Assembly: GCA_018064885.1 (NCBI GenBank)
Contig: JAGHUI010000004.1
Coordinates: 1-64,000, forward strand
DNA: 64,000 nucleotides
Reading direction: 5' to 3'
Origin: Candidatus Minthosoma equi
Lineage (GTDB): Bacteria; Bacteroidota; Bacteroidia; Bacteroidales; Bacteroidaceae
The notes under the pieces were generated by a model. The model saw only the letters and a list, made by a program, of their open reading frames with translations, had not been told where the DNA came from and did not search any database. This document shows, piece after piece, positions 27,879 to 35,946 of the stretch. The translations under genes were made by a program, and so were the position numbers. Every line of letters starts with the position of its first letter. Position 1 is the first letter of the stretch.

Positions 27879-29301
27879 ATCGTTCCAGAAGAACCTGCTG
27901 ATGAGCATTGGCGGCATATTCCTCCTCTTTGCTATCAGTTTCAGCGTATATCAATACAATCGCGAAAAAGAATATAAGATAGACATTCTTCATTCCAGAT
28001 TGCAGATGTATAACTACGAGATGATGCAATCACTCGGAGAAGAAGGAATGTTGAACGACAGCCTTTTCAATGACTATACTAAATCGCACAGCATTGACCG
28101 TATGCGTGTCACAATCATTGACACTAAAGGTCGTGTATTACAGGACAATAACTATATTGACACAGATTCATTGTCGAACCATCTGAAGCGCCAGGAAGTA
28201 CAGCAAGCACTTGCTAAAGGCAACGGCTATGACATCAAGCGAACATCACAATCCACTCACGAAACGTATTTCTATTCTGCCACTCGCTTCGGCAACCTCG
28301 TCATCCGCTCCGCAGTACCCTATTCTGCCGAACTCACAGAATCGCTCAGAGCAGACAACACATATATTTATTTTACTATACTCATCACCCTTCTGCTTGG
28401 CATTGCTCTCTATTGGAACACTCATCGTATCAGCCGCCACATTGGATATTTGCGTGAGTTTGCCATGAAAGCAGAACAAGGCAAACAGTTGGATCATGAA
28501 TTGGAGCGCCGCCTTCCTGATGATGAGCTTGGCGACATTTCCCACACCATCATCACTCTCTATTGGAAACTGCGCAACTCCGAAGAAGACAAGATTCGCA
28601 TCAAGCGACAGCTCACCCAGAATGCCGCCCACGAGCTCAAGACTCCAGCTGCAAGCATACACGGATATTTGGAAAGCGTACTTGATAATCCCGAAATGCC
28701 AAATGACAAACGACAGCATTTCCTTGAGCGATGCTATGCCCAGAGCGAACGCATGAACAAGCTTTTGCTTGATATGAGTGTCCTCACAAAGCTTGACGAA
28801 ATGGAAAGCAAAAGCACACAACAGAAAGATGAGTTTCACAAAATCAATGTTCTCACAATCATCCAGAACGTACTGGAAGACACAGATCTGCAACTGCAGA
28901 GCAAGGGAATAAAGACTATGCTTACAGCTCCTCAGCACATTGAAATAAATGGAGATCAGAGTCTTATCTACAGCATTTTCCGAAACCTCATAGACAATGC
29001 CATTGCCTATGCAACAGGAGCAACAGAAATCAAAATCAAGTGTGAAAAAGCAGACGACACAAAGGATAAAGACCTATACCATTTTGCCATTAGCGATAAC
29101 GGTCAAGGAGTTGACCCTTTACATCAGCCACATTTGTTTGAGCGCTTCTACAGAGTTGACAAAGGCAGAAGCCGCAAGCTCGGAGGCACAGGCTTAGGAC
29201 TTGCCATTGTGAAAAATGCCGTTGCAGCTCATGGAGGAACAGCAACAGCCGAGACCACTCCAGGCGGAGGTTTGACCATACGATTCACGCTTCATGGGTA
29301 G
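27850..29301 (+). CDS. Sensor histidine kinase (PhoR-like)
   Basis: A 483-residue membrane kinase: a transmembrane segment near residues 15-35, a periplasmic sensor part, a second membrane segment near 175-195, a HAMP-like linker, phospho-acceptor His261 in NAAHELKTPAAS, and a full ATP-binding domain with N box NLIDNAIAYA, DNGQGVDP and GGTGLGLAIVKNAV. It overlaps the regulator gene by 29 bases; ATG 27856 is an equally good start. It is probably the cognate kinase in a phosphate-responsive pair. Confidence 0.9.
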   Translation: MAMATALRSKSFQKNLLMSIGGIFLLFAISFSVYQYNREKEYKIDILHSRLQMYNYEMMQSLGEEGMLNDSLFNDYTKSHSIDRMRVTIIDTKGRVLQDNNYIDTDSLSNHLKRQEVQQALAKGNGYDIKRTSQSTHETYFYSATRFGNLVIRSAVPYSAELTESLRADNTYIYFTILITLLLGIALYWNTHRISRHIGYLREFAMKAEQGKQLDHELERRLPDDELGDISHTIITLYWKLRNSEEDKIRIKRQLTQNAAHELKTPAASIHGYLESVLDNPEMPNDKRQHFLERCYAQSERMNKLLLDMSVLTKLDEMESKSTQQKDEFHKINVLTIIQNVLEDTDLQLQSKGIKTMLTAPQHIEINGDQSLIYSIFRNLIDNAIAYATGATEIKIKCEKADDTKDKDLYHFAISDNGQGVDPLHQPHLFERFYRVDKGRSRKLGGTGLGLAIVKNAVAAHGGTATAETTPGGGLTIRFTLHG

Positions 29302-29330
29302 ATTGTTTTTTGATATTTTGTTGCAAATAC

Positions 29331-29380
29331 ATTACAAAGGCGTTACAGCCATGTTACAATCATGTTAAGATATTGTTAGA
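29331..29380 (+). promoter_or_regulatory. Five GTTACA-like direct repeats at 11-base spacing before the porin gene
   Basis: ATTACA (29331), GTTACA (29342), GTTACA (29353), GTTAAG (29364) and GTTAGA (29375) are each exactly 11 bases apart. They end four bases before a -7-like CACATTTGC (29383-29391) with no -33 TTTG, the layout of an activator-dependent promoter. The period matches Pho boxes bound by PhoB/PhoP dimers in other phyla. The two-copy version before the regulator gene supports a shared regulon. Confidence 0.65.
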
Positions 29381-29492
29381 AGCACATTTGCAACAGAAAT
29401 GAAACATGTTTGCAAACACCCTGTAACAGCCATTTGTGACCTTTGCAATGTCAATAAAGAGGCACAACCATTTCCTCTGTTGACATTACAAT

Positions 29493-30569
29493 ATGACAAT
29501 AGAAAAAGCAAAGAAAATCACAAAGATTTACAATTGGATCAGGCTTATCATCTTGGTTGTAAGCCTTACCTTCTTCTGTGCGGGGTATTTGAGCGCACAG
29601 ACAGCAAGTCCGCAAATTCATGGAATCCTTCGCGGGAAGTACGAATATCAGCCAGATCTTGGAGCATCAAGATTTGAAGTGCGCAATGCCAGACTTTCCG
29701 CCAATGGTTCCCTCACAAACTACTCCTCATACAAATTGGAGGTTGACCTTTGCGACGAATCAGCCATCAAAATGAAAGACGCATGGGTGAGAGTTAATCC
29801 TTGGAACAGCCTCAGGATGACTATAGGTCAACAGAGAATGCCGTTCTCTATTGATGCTCACCGCAACCCTTCGGCGCAGTACTTTGCCAATCGTTCCTTC
29901 ATTGCAAAACAAGTTGGCGACATGCGAGATGTTGGTTTTCAGACAGGTTATGATTTCAAGAACAAAGAAAACCGAACCCTTCTCTCGCTCGACGCAGGAG
30001 TTTTCAACGGCAGTAACCTTGACAATCAGAAGACTGCTTGGTTCAAGTCGCCAGGATACTCTGCTCGCATTCAGTATTATCCAATAAAGGGATTTGCCAT
30101 CATCCCAAGCATCCAGCATCAGCAGATTGCAAATCGTGAGACTTACTACACTTCGCTCGACTTCGGTTCTTACTACGAATCAAACGGTTGGCACATAGAA
30201 GCAGAATACCTGCATAAGTTCTACGGAAGAGATGCTTTCGACGATTGCAATGCCGTTGACGCAATGATAATCTACTCCCAGAAACTCAACAACAATCAAA
30301 GTTTCATTGAAAAGATTTCATACTTAGGGCGTTACGACTGGATGCAAGATCATTCATCTGGCAAAAACGGTTTTGCTGAAAACTCTAAGCTTTTGCAACT
30401 TACTGATGCTGAACGTCATCGCATGACACTCGGTGCAACCTTCAGCCTTCGCAACGCTGCTTTTCCAACAGACATACGCCTCAACTACGAAAAGTACTGG
30501 TATCCACATGGCGGTGCCAAGGAAAGCGAACAGGACAAACTCGTATGTGAACTCATGATAAAATTCTAA
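29493..30569 (+). CDS. Phosphate-selective porin (OprO/OprP family)
   Basis: A 358-residue outer-membrane barrel with a signal anchor-like start (IIILVVSLTFFCAGYLSAQ, residues about 18-36). The body alternates beta strands with aromatic girdles, including FEVRNARLSANGSL, MTIGQQRMPFSID and the terminal LVCELMIKF ending in Phe as expected for BAM-dependent barrels. Family members admit phosphate or polyphosphate. It follows the GTTACA array and precedes the acidic microprotein and Pit transporter, forming a probable phosphate-uptake operon. Confidence 0.85.
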   Translation: MTIEKAKKITKIYNWIRLIILVVSLTFFCAGYLSAQTASPQIHGILRGKYEYQPDLGASRFEVRNARLSANGSLTNYSSYKLEVDLCDESAIKMKDAWVRVNPWNSLRMTIGQQRMPFSIDAHRNPSAQYFANRSFIAKQVGDMRDVGFQTGYDFKNKENRTLLSLDAGVFNGSNLDNQKTAWFKSPGYSARIQYYPIKGFAIIPSIQHQQIANRETYYTSLDFGSYYESNGWHIEAEYLHKFYGRDAFDDCNAVDAMIIYSQKLNNNQSFIEKISYLGRYDWMQDHSSGKNGFAENSKLLQLTDAERHRMTLGATFSLRNAAFPTDIRLNYEKYWYPHGGAKESEQDKLVCELMIKF

Positions 30570-30580
30570 AAAACACACTT

Positions 30581-30709
30581 ATGAAATATGATGAAGAATT
30601 AACCATCTTCCCAGACTTTGACGAATTGGAAGTTCCTCGCAACCTCTCATCATCCATATTTGATGATGACGACGATGACGACTGGGATGATGACGACGAC
30701 GACGATTAA
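30581..30709 (+). CDS. 42-residue aspartate-rich microprotein
   Basis: An ATG at 30581 opens a frame of 42 codons ending at TAA 30707. It reads MKYDEELTIFPDFDELEVPR, then about seven mostly uncharged residues, then seven Asp, one Trp and seven Asp. It begins 11 bases after the porin stop and ends 43 bases before the transporter start, so it lies inside the operon. Both GAT and GAC codons are used, so the tract is not a simple trinucleotide expansion. The charge suggests binding of cations or of a basic partner; the function is unknown. Translation is not proven. Confidence 0.6.
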   Translation: MKYDEELTIFPDFDELEVPRNLSSSIFDDDDDDDWDDDDDDD

Positions 30710-30741
30710 AACTTAAACGAAAACTTAAACGAAAACTTAAA
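30706..30741 (+). repeat. AACTTAAACGAAAACTTAAAC-type repeat before the Pit gene
   Basis: Three AACTTAAACGAA-like units lie between the microprotein stop and the GTG start of the transporter gene. They are related to the blocks at 1777, 19810 and 26782. Confidence 0.8.
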
Positions 30742-30752
30742 TATTCAATAAC

Positions 30753-33083
30753 GTGGATACTCTTTTTTTCGGAATAGTCATATTCCTCATTGTCCTTGCC
30801 GTGTTCGACCTTGTTGTCGGCGTGAGCAACGACGCAGTCAATTTCTTGAATTCTGCCATCGGCGCTAAGGTGGCTCGTTTCAGAACCATTGTGCTTATCG
30901 CCGCTATTGGCGTATTTGCTGGCGCAGCAATGAGCAACGGCATGATGGACGTGGCACGTCACGGCATCATGACGCCAGAATACTTCTCGTTCTACGATGT
31001 GATGTGCGTCTTCCTTGCTGTCATGGTGACAGACGTAATCCTTCTGGACGTGTTCAACACGCTCGGAATGCCTACGTCAACAACCGTCAGCATGGTGTTT
31101 GAATTGCTTGGCGGCGCATTTGCCATCGCTCTCATCCAGATCATCGGCGGCGCAACAGATGCTGATGGCGTAGCCCTCACGCTTGGCGATCTGCTGAACA
31201 CGGAAAAGGCGCTCAGCGTCATTCTTGGCATCTTCCTCAGCGTGGGCATAGCTTTCGCCTTCGGCACTCTCGTTCAATGGATTGCCAGAATCATATTCAC
31301 CTTCACCTATAGACCCTCCCCCTTTGCCCCCTCCCGTAAAGGGCGGGAAATAGTATCCTTTGTCAAACAAACGCTATTTGGCGGAATATGTTTCACGAGC
31401 ATCATCTGGTTCTTGCTTATCAATGGATTGAAAGGTTCGTCGCTGATGACTTCTGACTTGAAACTATGGATTAATGAGAATACATGGATGGTATTGGGCA
31501 TAACATTTTGTGCAGCATTCCTTGTTAGTGCGCTATTGTATCTACTCCCCCGCCCTTCACGGGAGGGGGCAAGGGGGGAGGGTCTTCCAGTGCTCAAGTT
31601 CGTCGTCCTTCTCGGCACATTCGCCCTCGCCATGGCATTCGCTGGCAACGACCTCGTAAACTTCGTTGGTGTTCCTCTTACTGGTCTCGACGCATACAAC
31701 GACTATATGGCTAATGGTCAGGGCGACGCATCCGCATTCATGATGAAATCCCTGATGGACACAGCCCACACACCTGTCATCTACCTCATTCTGGCAGGCG
31801 TGGTGATGGTGCTCTCACTCGTGTTCTCAAAGAAAGCGCAGAACGTGGTCAAGACATCCGTTGACCTTGCCCGACAGGACGAAGGTGACGAGATGTTCGG
31901 CTCAAGCGGCATTGCACGCATCCTTGTGCGCACATCCCAGAGAATAGCCAACGCCGTTTCTGGCATCGTGCCAAAGAACATGAGCCGATGGATCGACTCA
32001 CGATTTAACTCCTATGCAGCCTTCCTGGAAAAAGACGCAGCCTTCGACCACATCCGCGCTTCCGTCAACCTCGTGCTTGCAGGACTTCTCGTCGCCTTCG
32101 GCACAAGCATGAAACTTCCTCTCTCAACAACCTACGTCACCTTCATGGTGGCAATGGGAACATCGCTCGCCGATCGTGCCTGGAGTCGTGAGAGCGCCGT
32201 GTTCCGCATCACAGGCGTGCTGAGCGTCATAGGCGGCTGGTTCATCACAGCAGGCGTAGCCTTCATCATGTGCTACCTCATCACCAACGTCCTCTTCTAC
32301 GGCTCATTCATCGCCATGGGCATCGCCATCATCGTAGCCATCTTCCTCCTCGTGCGCAGCAACGTGATTTACAAGAAGAGAGGCGGCAAGAGAAAGCAGA
32401 AGGAGGAGAAGCGTGAGATGGCAGACGATATTTTCAGAAGCATCATCCGCTCCAGCGACAAGAAGAAATGCTACGAGTATCTCTGCGAACACATGGAACT
32501 CACAACAGACGAAGAATTGAGATCAGCCATAGAGCACTACGAGACGCTGACCACAGCATTCTTCCACGAAGACTACCGCACCCTCAAGAAGATGACCACA
32601 CTCCTTGAGGACGAGCGAAAAGAAATCAAGCGACTGCGCCGCAAGCAAGTCATCGCCCTCCGCAGAGTAGATCCGATGGTCAGCGTAGAGAAAGGCACAT
32701 GGTACTTCCTCGTAAACAGTTCCCTCTCACAGATCGTCTATTGCCTCAAGCGCATGGCAGAACCTTGCCGAGAGCATGTAGGCAACAACTTCCACCCAGT
32801 GCCAGAACCATACGTGCGCCAGTTCATGTCCTATCGCGACGAAGTGATCCACGTGTTCCGTCAGGCACTCACGTCACAGAATGTGGAAGACGTGCGCAAC
32901 GATGCCGCATCCATACAGGCAGCCCTCTCCGACTATCGCAAGAGCATCATTCAGGACTTGCAGACCAAGCAGCTCAACATAGAAAGCATGACCGTCTTCC
33001 TCTCTCTCGTTCAGGAATCGCAGGAACTCCTCAGCGGATTGCGTCACACGATAAGAGGCGAGGTGAAGTTCAAAGAGAATTAG
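30753..33083 (+). CDS. Pit-family inorganic phosphate transporter with PhoU-like C-terminal domain
   Basis: A 776-residue inner-membrane protein starting at GTG. The two Pit signatures are visible: GVSNDAVNFLNSAIGAK near the N-terminus and AGNDLVNFVGVPLTG near residue 300, followed by membrane segments to about residue 545. The cytoplasmic C-terminal 220 residues are helical and charged, resembling the DUF47/PhoU-like domains fused to or paired with Pit. Residues about 186-202 and 262-278 are encoded by two inverted copies of the C/G-rich palindromic repeat and would form proline/arginine-rich inserts, placed near membrane-segment ends. The frame is kept open through both, so the gene is probably functional. 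Confidence 0.9.
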   Translation: MDTLFFGIVIFLIVLAVFDLVVGVSNDAVNFLNSAIGAKVARFRTIVLIAAIGVFAGAAMSNGMMDVARHGIMTPEYFSFYDVMCVFLAVMVTDVILLDVFNTLGMPTSTTVSMVFELLGGAFAIALIQIIGGATDADGVALTLGDLLNTEKALSVILGIFLSVGIAFAFGTLVQWIARIIFTFTYRPSPFAPSRKGREIVSFVKQTLFGGICFTSIIWFLLINGLKGSSLMTSDLKLWINENTWMVLGITFCAAFLVSALLYLLPRPSREGARGEGLPVLKFVVLLGTFALAMAFAGNDLVNFVGVPLTGLDAYNDYMANGQGDASAFMMKSLMDTAHTPVIYLILAGVVMVLSLVFSKKAQNVVKTSVDLARQDEGDEMFGSSGIARILVRTSQRIANAVSGIVPKNMSRWIDSRFNSYAAFLEKDAAFDHIRASVNLVLAGLLVAFGTSMKLPLSTTYVTFMVAMGTSLADRAWSRESAVFRITGVLSVIGGWFITAGVAFIMCYLITNVLFYGSFIAMGIAIIVAIFLLVRSNVIYKKRGGKRKQKEEKREMADDIFRSIIRSSDKKKCYEYLCEHMELTTDEELRSAIEHYETLTTAFFHEDYRTLKKMTTLLEDERKEIKRLRRKQVIALRRVDPMVSVEKGTWYFLVNSSLSQIVYCLKRMAEPCREHVGNNFHPVPEPYVRQFMSYRDEVIHVFRQALTSQNVEDVRNDAASIQAALSDYRKSIIQDLQTKQLNIESMTVFLSLVQESQELLSGLRHTIRGEVKFKEN
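31310..31357 (+). repeat. C/G-rich palindromic repeat, copy F, inside the Pit gene
   Basis: AGACCCTCCCCCTTTGCCCC then CTCCCGTAAAGGGCGGGAAA and TAGTATC. In the gene frame it encodes RPSPFAPSRKGRE. It is inverted relative to copy G about 180 bases on. Confidence 0.85.
31538..31586 (+). repeat. C/G-rich palindromic repeat, copy G, inside the Pit gene
   Basis: GTATCTACTCCCCCGCCC then TTCACGGGAGGGGGCAAG and GGGGGAGGGTCTT. It encodes LLPRPSREGARGEGL, the same reading of the repeat as in thiC. Confidence 0.85.
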
Positions 33084-33156
33084 GAAAAGGGGCATGTGTC
33101 CAAGGTTTCCCTCACACTTCTTTTGTTTTCTCAATGGCACATGCTCTTTTCCTTTG
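33083..33156 (+). terminator. Long stem-loop after the Pit gene
   Basis: GGAAAAGGGGCATGTG (33083-33098) pairs with CACATGCTCTTTTCC (33138-33152) around a loop of about 40 bases. It starts at the stop codon. The T run is weak, so it may stabilise the 3' end rather than terminate. Confidence 0.5.
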
Positions 33157-33238
33157 ATAAAAACTTGACAAAGTCAATATTTTTTCGTAAATTTGCATTG
33201 CAATTCTATACTTTAGAAGTAAAATCACACAAACCAGT

Positions 33239-33317
33239 CAAAGCTTTTGTCTAATGAATCAAAAGCTTTGTCTAACGGGACAAAAGCCTTGTCGCACCAG
33301 CCAAAGCTTTTGTCCCG
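33239..33317. repeat. Cluster of CAAAGCTTTTGTC words with a 12-bp hairpin
   Basis: The word (C)AAA(A)GC(C/T)TTTGTC occurs four times in both orientations. CGGGACAAAAGC (33276-33287) pairs perfectly with GCTTTTGTCCCG (33306-33317). No protein is encoded. Confidence 0.75.
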
Positions 33318-33329
33318 TTTTGTTTACGA

Positions 33330-33405
33330 ACATTTTCATGTTGATGATACGAGCGTTTACACGTTGCAATTACGAGCATGCGCCTGTTCAACTTGCGAGT
33401 GTGTG
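33330..33405. repeat. Degenerate tandem ATTACGAGC-type words
   Basis: Three imperfect units of 21-24 bases (ACGAACATTTTCATGTTG, ACGAGCGTTTACACGTTGCA, ACGAGCATGCGCCTGTTCAA) follow the hairpin cluster. The word TACGAG recurs in the repeat at 44782. The remainder up to 33470 shows nothing recognisable. Confidence 0.45.
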
Positions 33406-33471
33406 GTTATTTCAATTATTAGCATTTTATATTTTGGCAAAGCAATTACTTCTTATATCAAATATTTTGTA

Positions 33472-33480
33472 TAACTTTGC
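33472..33480 (+). promoter_or_regulatory. Promoter -7 element of the coiled-coil/GIY-YIG pair
   Basis: TAACTTTGC, 33 bases before ATG 33514. No clear TTTG partner is visible. Confidence 0.5.
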
Positions 33481-33513
33481 ACAAGGGAAATAAACACCAA
33501 AAGATTTTTCGAT

Positions 33514-34476
33514 ATGAATCCAAGAACATTTCTTAGCATATACCAAACTTATTCTTTAGAAAAGATTAGCGCACTTAGCAAACAAGGGTTAGCCATGCAA
33601 TATGCTCAATGTGAGCAACTGGTAAAACTAAAAAATGAGATGGCTGCCAACATGATGGCAACAAATAAAATACTCCAGAATCAGATAAAAGAATTAGAAA
33701 GACAAGAGGCACAGAGATATTTTAAGTCATTAACCTTCAATACAAAAAAAACACTTGAGATAATAGAACAACAGGAAAACACCAACTTTAAGTCTTTTCT
33801 TCGTGAATTGTTTCTTCCTGCACTCAAATCTTATGCTAAACAAGCAATGGATGTGTTGGAAGAAATACATGACAAAGAATACGCCAACTCCATTCTTAAA
33901 AGAATTCAAAGTATAGATTTATCATCGTCAAAAAACACAACATACAATAATTCTCCATGGCAATTGTTTCTACAGATACAAAGGATTCAGAATGACTCAC
34001 AATTAAATAAAAAACTTTGTGAAAAGCAAGCTGAGTTATCTGAGGCAAATGTTAGGCTTAAAAAAGAAACAAGCAAGCTTTCCACTTACAAAACAGCAAA
34101 AGGTTGTTTCTTAATTACTTGTATTCCTCTAGCATTTACTTTGTTGGGATTGTTTTTTATGCTAATAAACAAAGATTATGAAGTAATTAGCGGTGGGGTA
34201 ATATGCTTATTAATAAGCCTTGCTGTATTTTCTCTTGGTTTGTATTGGAAAAACAAATACAAAAAATATAACAATACACATTACAAATCCGAAGAACATA
34301 AAAAATATGCAGAATTAGTTAGTAACCTCGAAGATGAAATATGTGACATTAACAGGGAAATGACCAATAAACAAATAGAATATAACGAATGCTTACAGGC
34401 CATAACGTTGGATGTCCCTGACTGGGAAAAAACATTTAATGACATCGTTAATTGTATTCCACCAATAAACTCATAA
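33514..34476 (+). CDS. Unrecognised membrane protein with coiled coils
   Basis: I do not recognise this 320-residue protein. Residues about 25-75 and 165-200 are charged, glutamine/lysine-rich and predicted to be coiled coil. Two adjacent hydrophobic segments (CFLITCIPLAFTLLGLFFML and GGVICLLISLAVFSLGLYW) form a hairpin anchor near 205-250. A second coiled coil follows (HKKYAELVSNLEDEICDINR). No catalytic motif is seen. Codon use is A/T-rich compared with the flanking genes. It lies six bases before the GIY-YIG gene, so the two are surely co-transcribed. A role as a membrane-linked sensor or effector partner is speculation. Confidence 0.65.
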   Translation: MNPRTFLSIYQTYSLEKISALSKQGLAMQYAQCEQLVKLKNEMAANMMATNKILQNQIKELERQEAQRYFKSLTFNTKKTLEIIEQQENTNFKSFLRELFLPALKSYAKQAMDVLEEIHDKEYANSILKRIQSIDLSSSKNTTYNNSPWQLFLQIQRIQNDSQLNKKLCEKQAELSEANVRLKKETSKLSTYKTAKGCFLITCIPLAFTLLGLFFMLINKDYEVISGGVICLLISLAVFSLGLYWKNKYKKYNNTHYKSEEHKKYAELVSNLEDEICDINREMTNKQIEYNECLQAITLDVPDWEKTFNDIVNCIPPINS

Positions 34477-34482
34477 ATAAAT

Positions 34483-35232
34483 ATGGAATTCAAGCAAAGT
34501 GTAAAAGAAGCTTTGAATTATTATGTATATGCATTGGTTAATCCAATCAGTCACATGATATTCTATATAGGCAAAGGAAAAGGAGATAGAGTGTTTCAAC
34601 ATGCAGAAGACGCTCTTAATGAGAATACACAAAGTCTGAAACTTGACACAATCAGAGAGATAATCTCACTTGGTGAAAAAGTAAATTACTTCATTCTACG
34701 TCACAACCTTACTGAGGAAGAAGCTTTCTTGCTTGAATCCACATTGATTGATATGCTTACATATTCAAAATTCAATCATGAAAATCAATTGACAAATATA
34801 GCCTCTGGCTACCATCAATGGGACGAGGGTATTAAAACTATAGATGAGGTAAATGCATTATATGATTGCCAAAAGATAGAGGTTAATAGCAATGACAGAC
34901 TCTTATTGGTCAGCCTCAACCGTAGTTTTAATCAAGCAAAAGCTAATGGAGTTTATCGTCGTCTTGACATTTACGAATCTACAAGAAAGTATTGGGCTAT
35001 AGGAACAGACAAGGCTCAAGAAATCGATTATGTTTTGGGAGTGTACAAAGGAATTGTTAGATGTGTCATCAAGGTTGAATCACACAAATGGGTCAGTCAA
35101 GCAGAAGATGGTACGATATTCAAGAAACCAAGATGTTGTTTTGACGGAAAGAACTGTACAGATTCTATTTATTTAAATAAAGATGTCACAGATTATCCTT
35201 TCGGTAGCGGCGGTGCGATTAGATACATTTGA
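34483..35232 (+). CDS. GIY-YIG nuclease domain protein (LEM-3-like)
   Basis: A 249-residue protein with an N-terminal GIY-YIG domain of the LEM-3/ankle2 type: YYVYALVNP for the first signature and IFYIGKGKGDRVFQH for the second, with a conserved glutamate in EEAFLLESTLID. The C-terminal half contains a YWAIG...YVLGVYKGIVRCVIKV segment seen in other stand-alone members of this group. Such proteins cleave DNA, but their cellular role in bacteria is unclear; some sit in mobile or defence contexts. It is A/T-rich like its upstream partner. Confidence 0.75.
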   Translation: MEFKQSVKEALNYYVYALVNPISHMIFYIGKGKGDRVFQHAEDALNENTQSLKLDTIREIISLGEKVNYFILRHNLTEEEAFLLESTLIDMLTYSKFNHENQLTNIASGYHQWDEGIKTIDEVNALYDCQKIEVNSNDRLLLVSLNRSFNQAKANGVYRRLDIYESTRKYWAIGTDKAQEIDYVLGVYKGIVRCVIKVESHKWVSQAEDGTIFKKPRCCFDGKNCTDSIYLNKDVTDYPFGSGGAIRYI

Positions 35233-35269
35233 CTATGTTTATTATAATCATAAAAGAATCTATATCAAC

Positions 35270-35833
35270 ATGACAAACAAAGATAAAGACCCAATGGAAT
35301 GGGAAGTACTTGAAAGTGAGTACCTTTATAAAAGACCTTGGCTGACAGCAAGGCGCGAACATGTGAAACTGCCTACGGGGGCGGAGATAAAGGATTTCTA
35401 TGTATTGGAATATCCTGAGTTCTGCAACGTAATTGCTATTACAAAGGATGGGAAGTTCCTGATGGAACGTCAGTACCGTCACGCTCAGCATCTTACTGGT
35501 TATGAAATTCCTGCAGGATGCGTGGAGGATGGTGAAGATCCGATGGAAGCTGCAAAGCGAGAACTGTATGAGGAAACAGGTTTTGGCGGTGGCGAATGGA
35601 GCCACTTCATGACTATCAGCCCTAACGCTGGAGCTTGCACGAACAACAGCTACACTTTCCTTGCCATTGGCGTAGAACAGATTTCCGAACAGCATCTTGA
35701 AGAATCTGAGGACATTAAGATTGTTCTCATGGAACAGGAAGAAGTCATCCGTATGCTAAAGAACGATGAGTTTCATCAGGCTATGATGGCTGCTCCGCTT
35801 TGGAAGTACTTTGCTATGAAGCATTTAATTTAG
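35270..35833 (+). CDS. Nudix hydrolase
   Basis: A 187-residue hydrolase with a complete Nudix box, GCVEDGEDPMEAAKRELYEE followed by TGF, preceded by GYEIPA. The N-terminal segment (WEVLESEYLYKRPWLTARRE) resembles the ADP-ribose/nucleoside-diphosphate-sugar pyrophosphatase subgroup. The ATG at 35270 is chosen because a longer frame would overlap the GIY-YIG gene. A possible TACATTTG promoter element lies at 35224. A bidirectional terminator follows. Confidence 0.85.
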   Translation: MTNKDKDPMEWEVLESEYLYKRPWLTARREHVKLPTGAEIKDFYVLEYPEFCNVIAITKDGKFLMERQYRHAQHLTGYEIPAGCVEDGEDPMEAAKRELYEETGFGGGEWSHFMTISPNAGACTNNSYTFLAIGVEQISEQHLEESEDIKIVLMEQEEVIRMLKNDEFHQAMMAAPLWKYFAMKHLI

Positions 35834-35880
35834 CACAAATTCCACATAAGAAAAGAATGCCTCTTTGGACAACAGAAATA

Positions 35881-35922
35881 AAAAAAGTATCGGGAACAAC
35901 TATATGTTTCCGATACTTTTTT
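35881..35922. terminator. Bidirectional terminator between Nudix and SDR genes
   Basis: A 13-base arm AAAAAAGTATCGG pairs with CCGATACTTTTTT, with further pairing of AACA/TGTT inside. It serves both convergent genes. Confidence 0.9.
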
Positions 35923-35946
35923 CTGTTTATATGATTAAGCGACAGC

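Noticed and set aside
29399-29677. A 92-codon frame starting at ATG 29399 before and within the porin gene
   Set aside because: Most of it overlaps the porin in another frame and its sequence shows no domain; only the first 94 bases are outside the porin, and they look like its leader.
33239-33317. Possible CRISPR array
   Set aside because: The repeats are 12-13 bases, occur in both orientations, have no regular spacers, and no cas genes are in the window.
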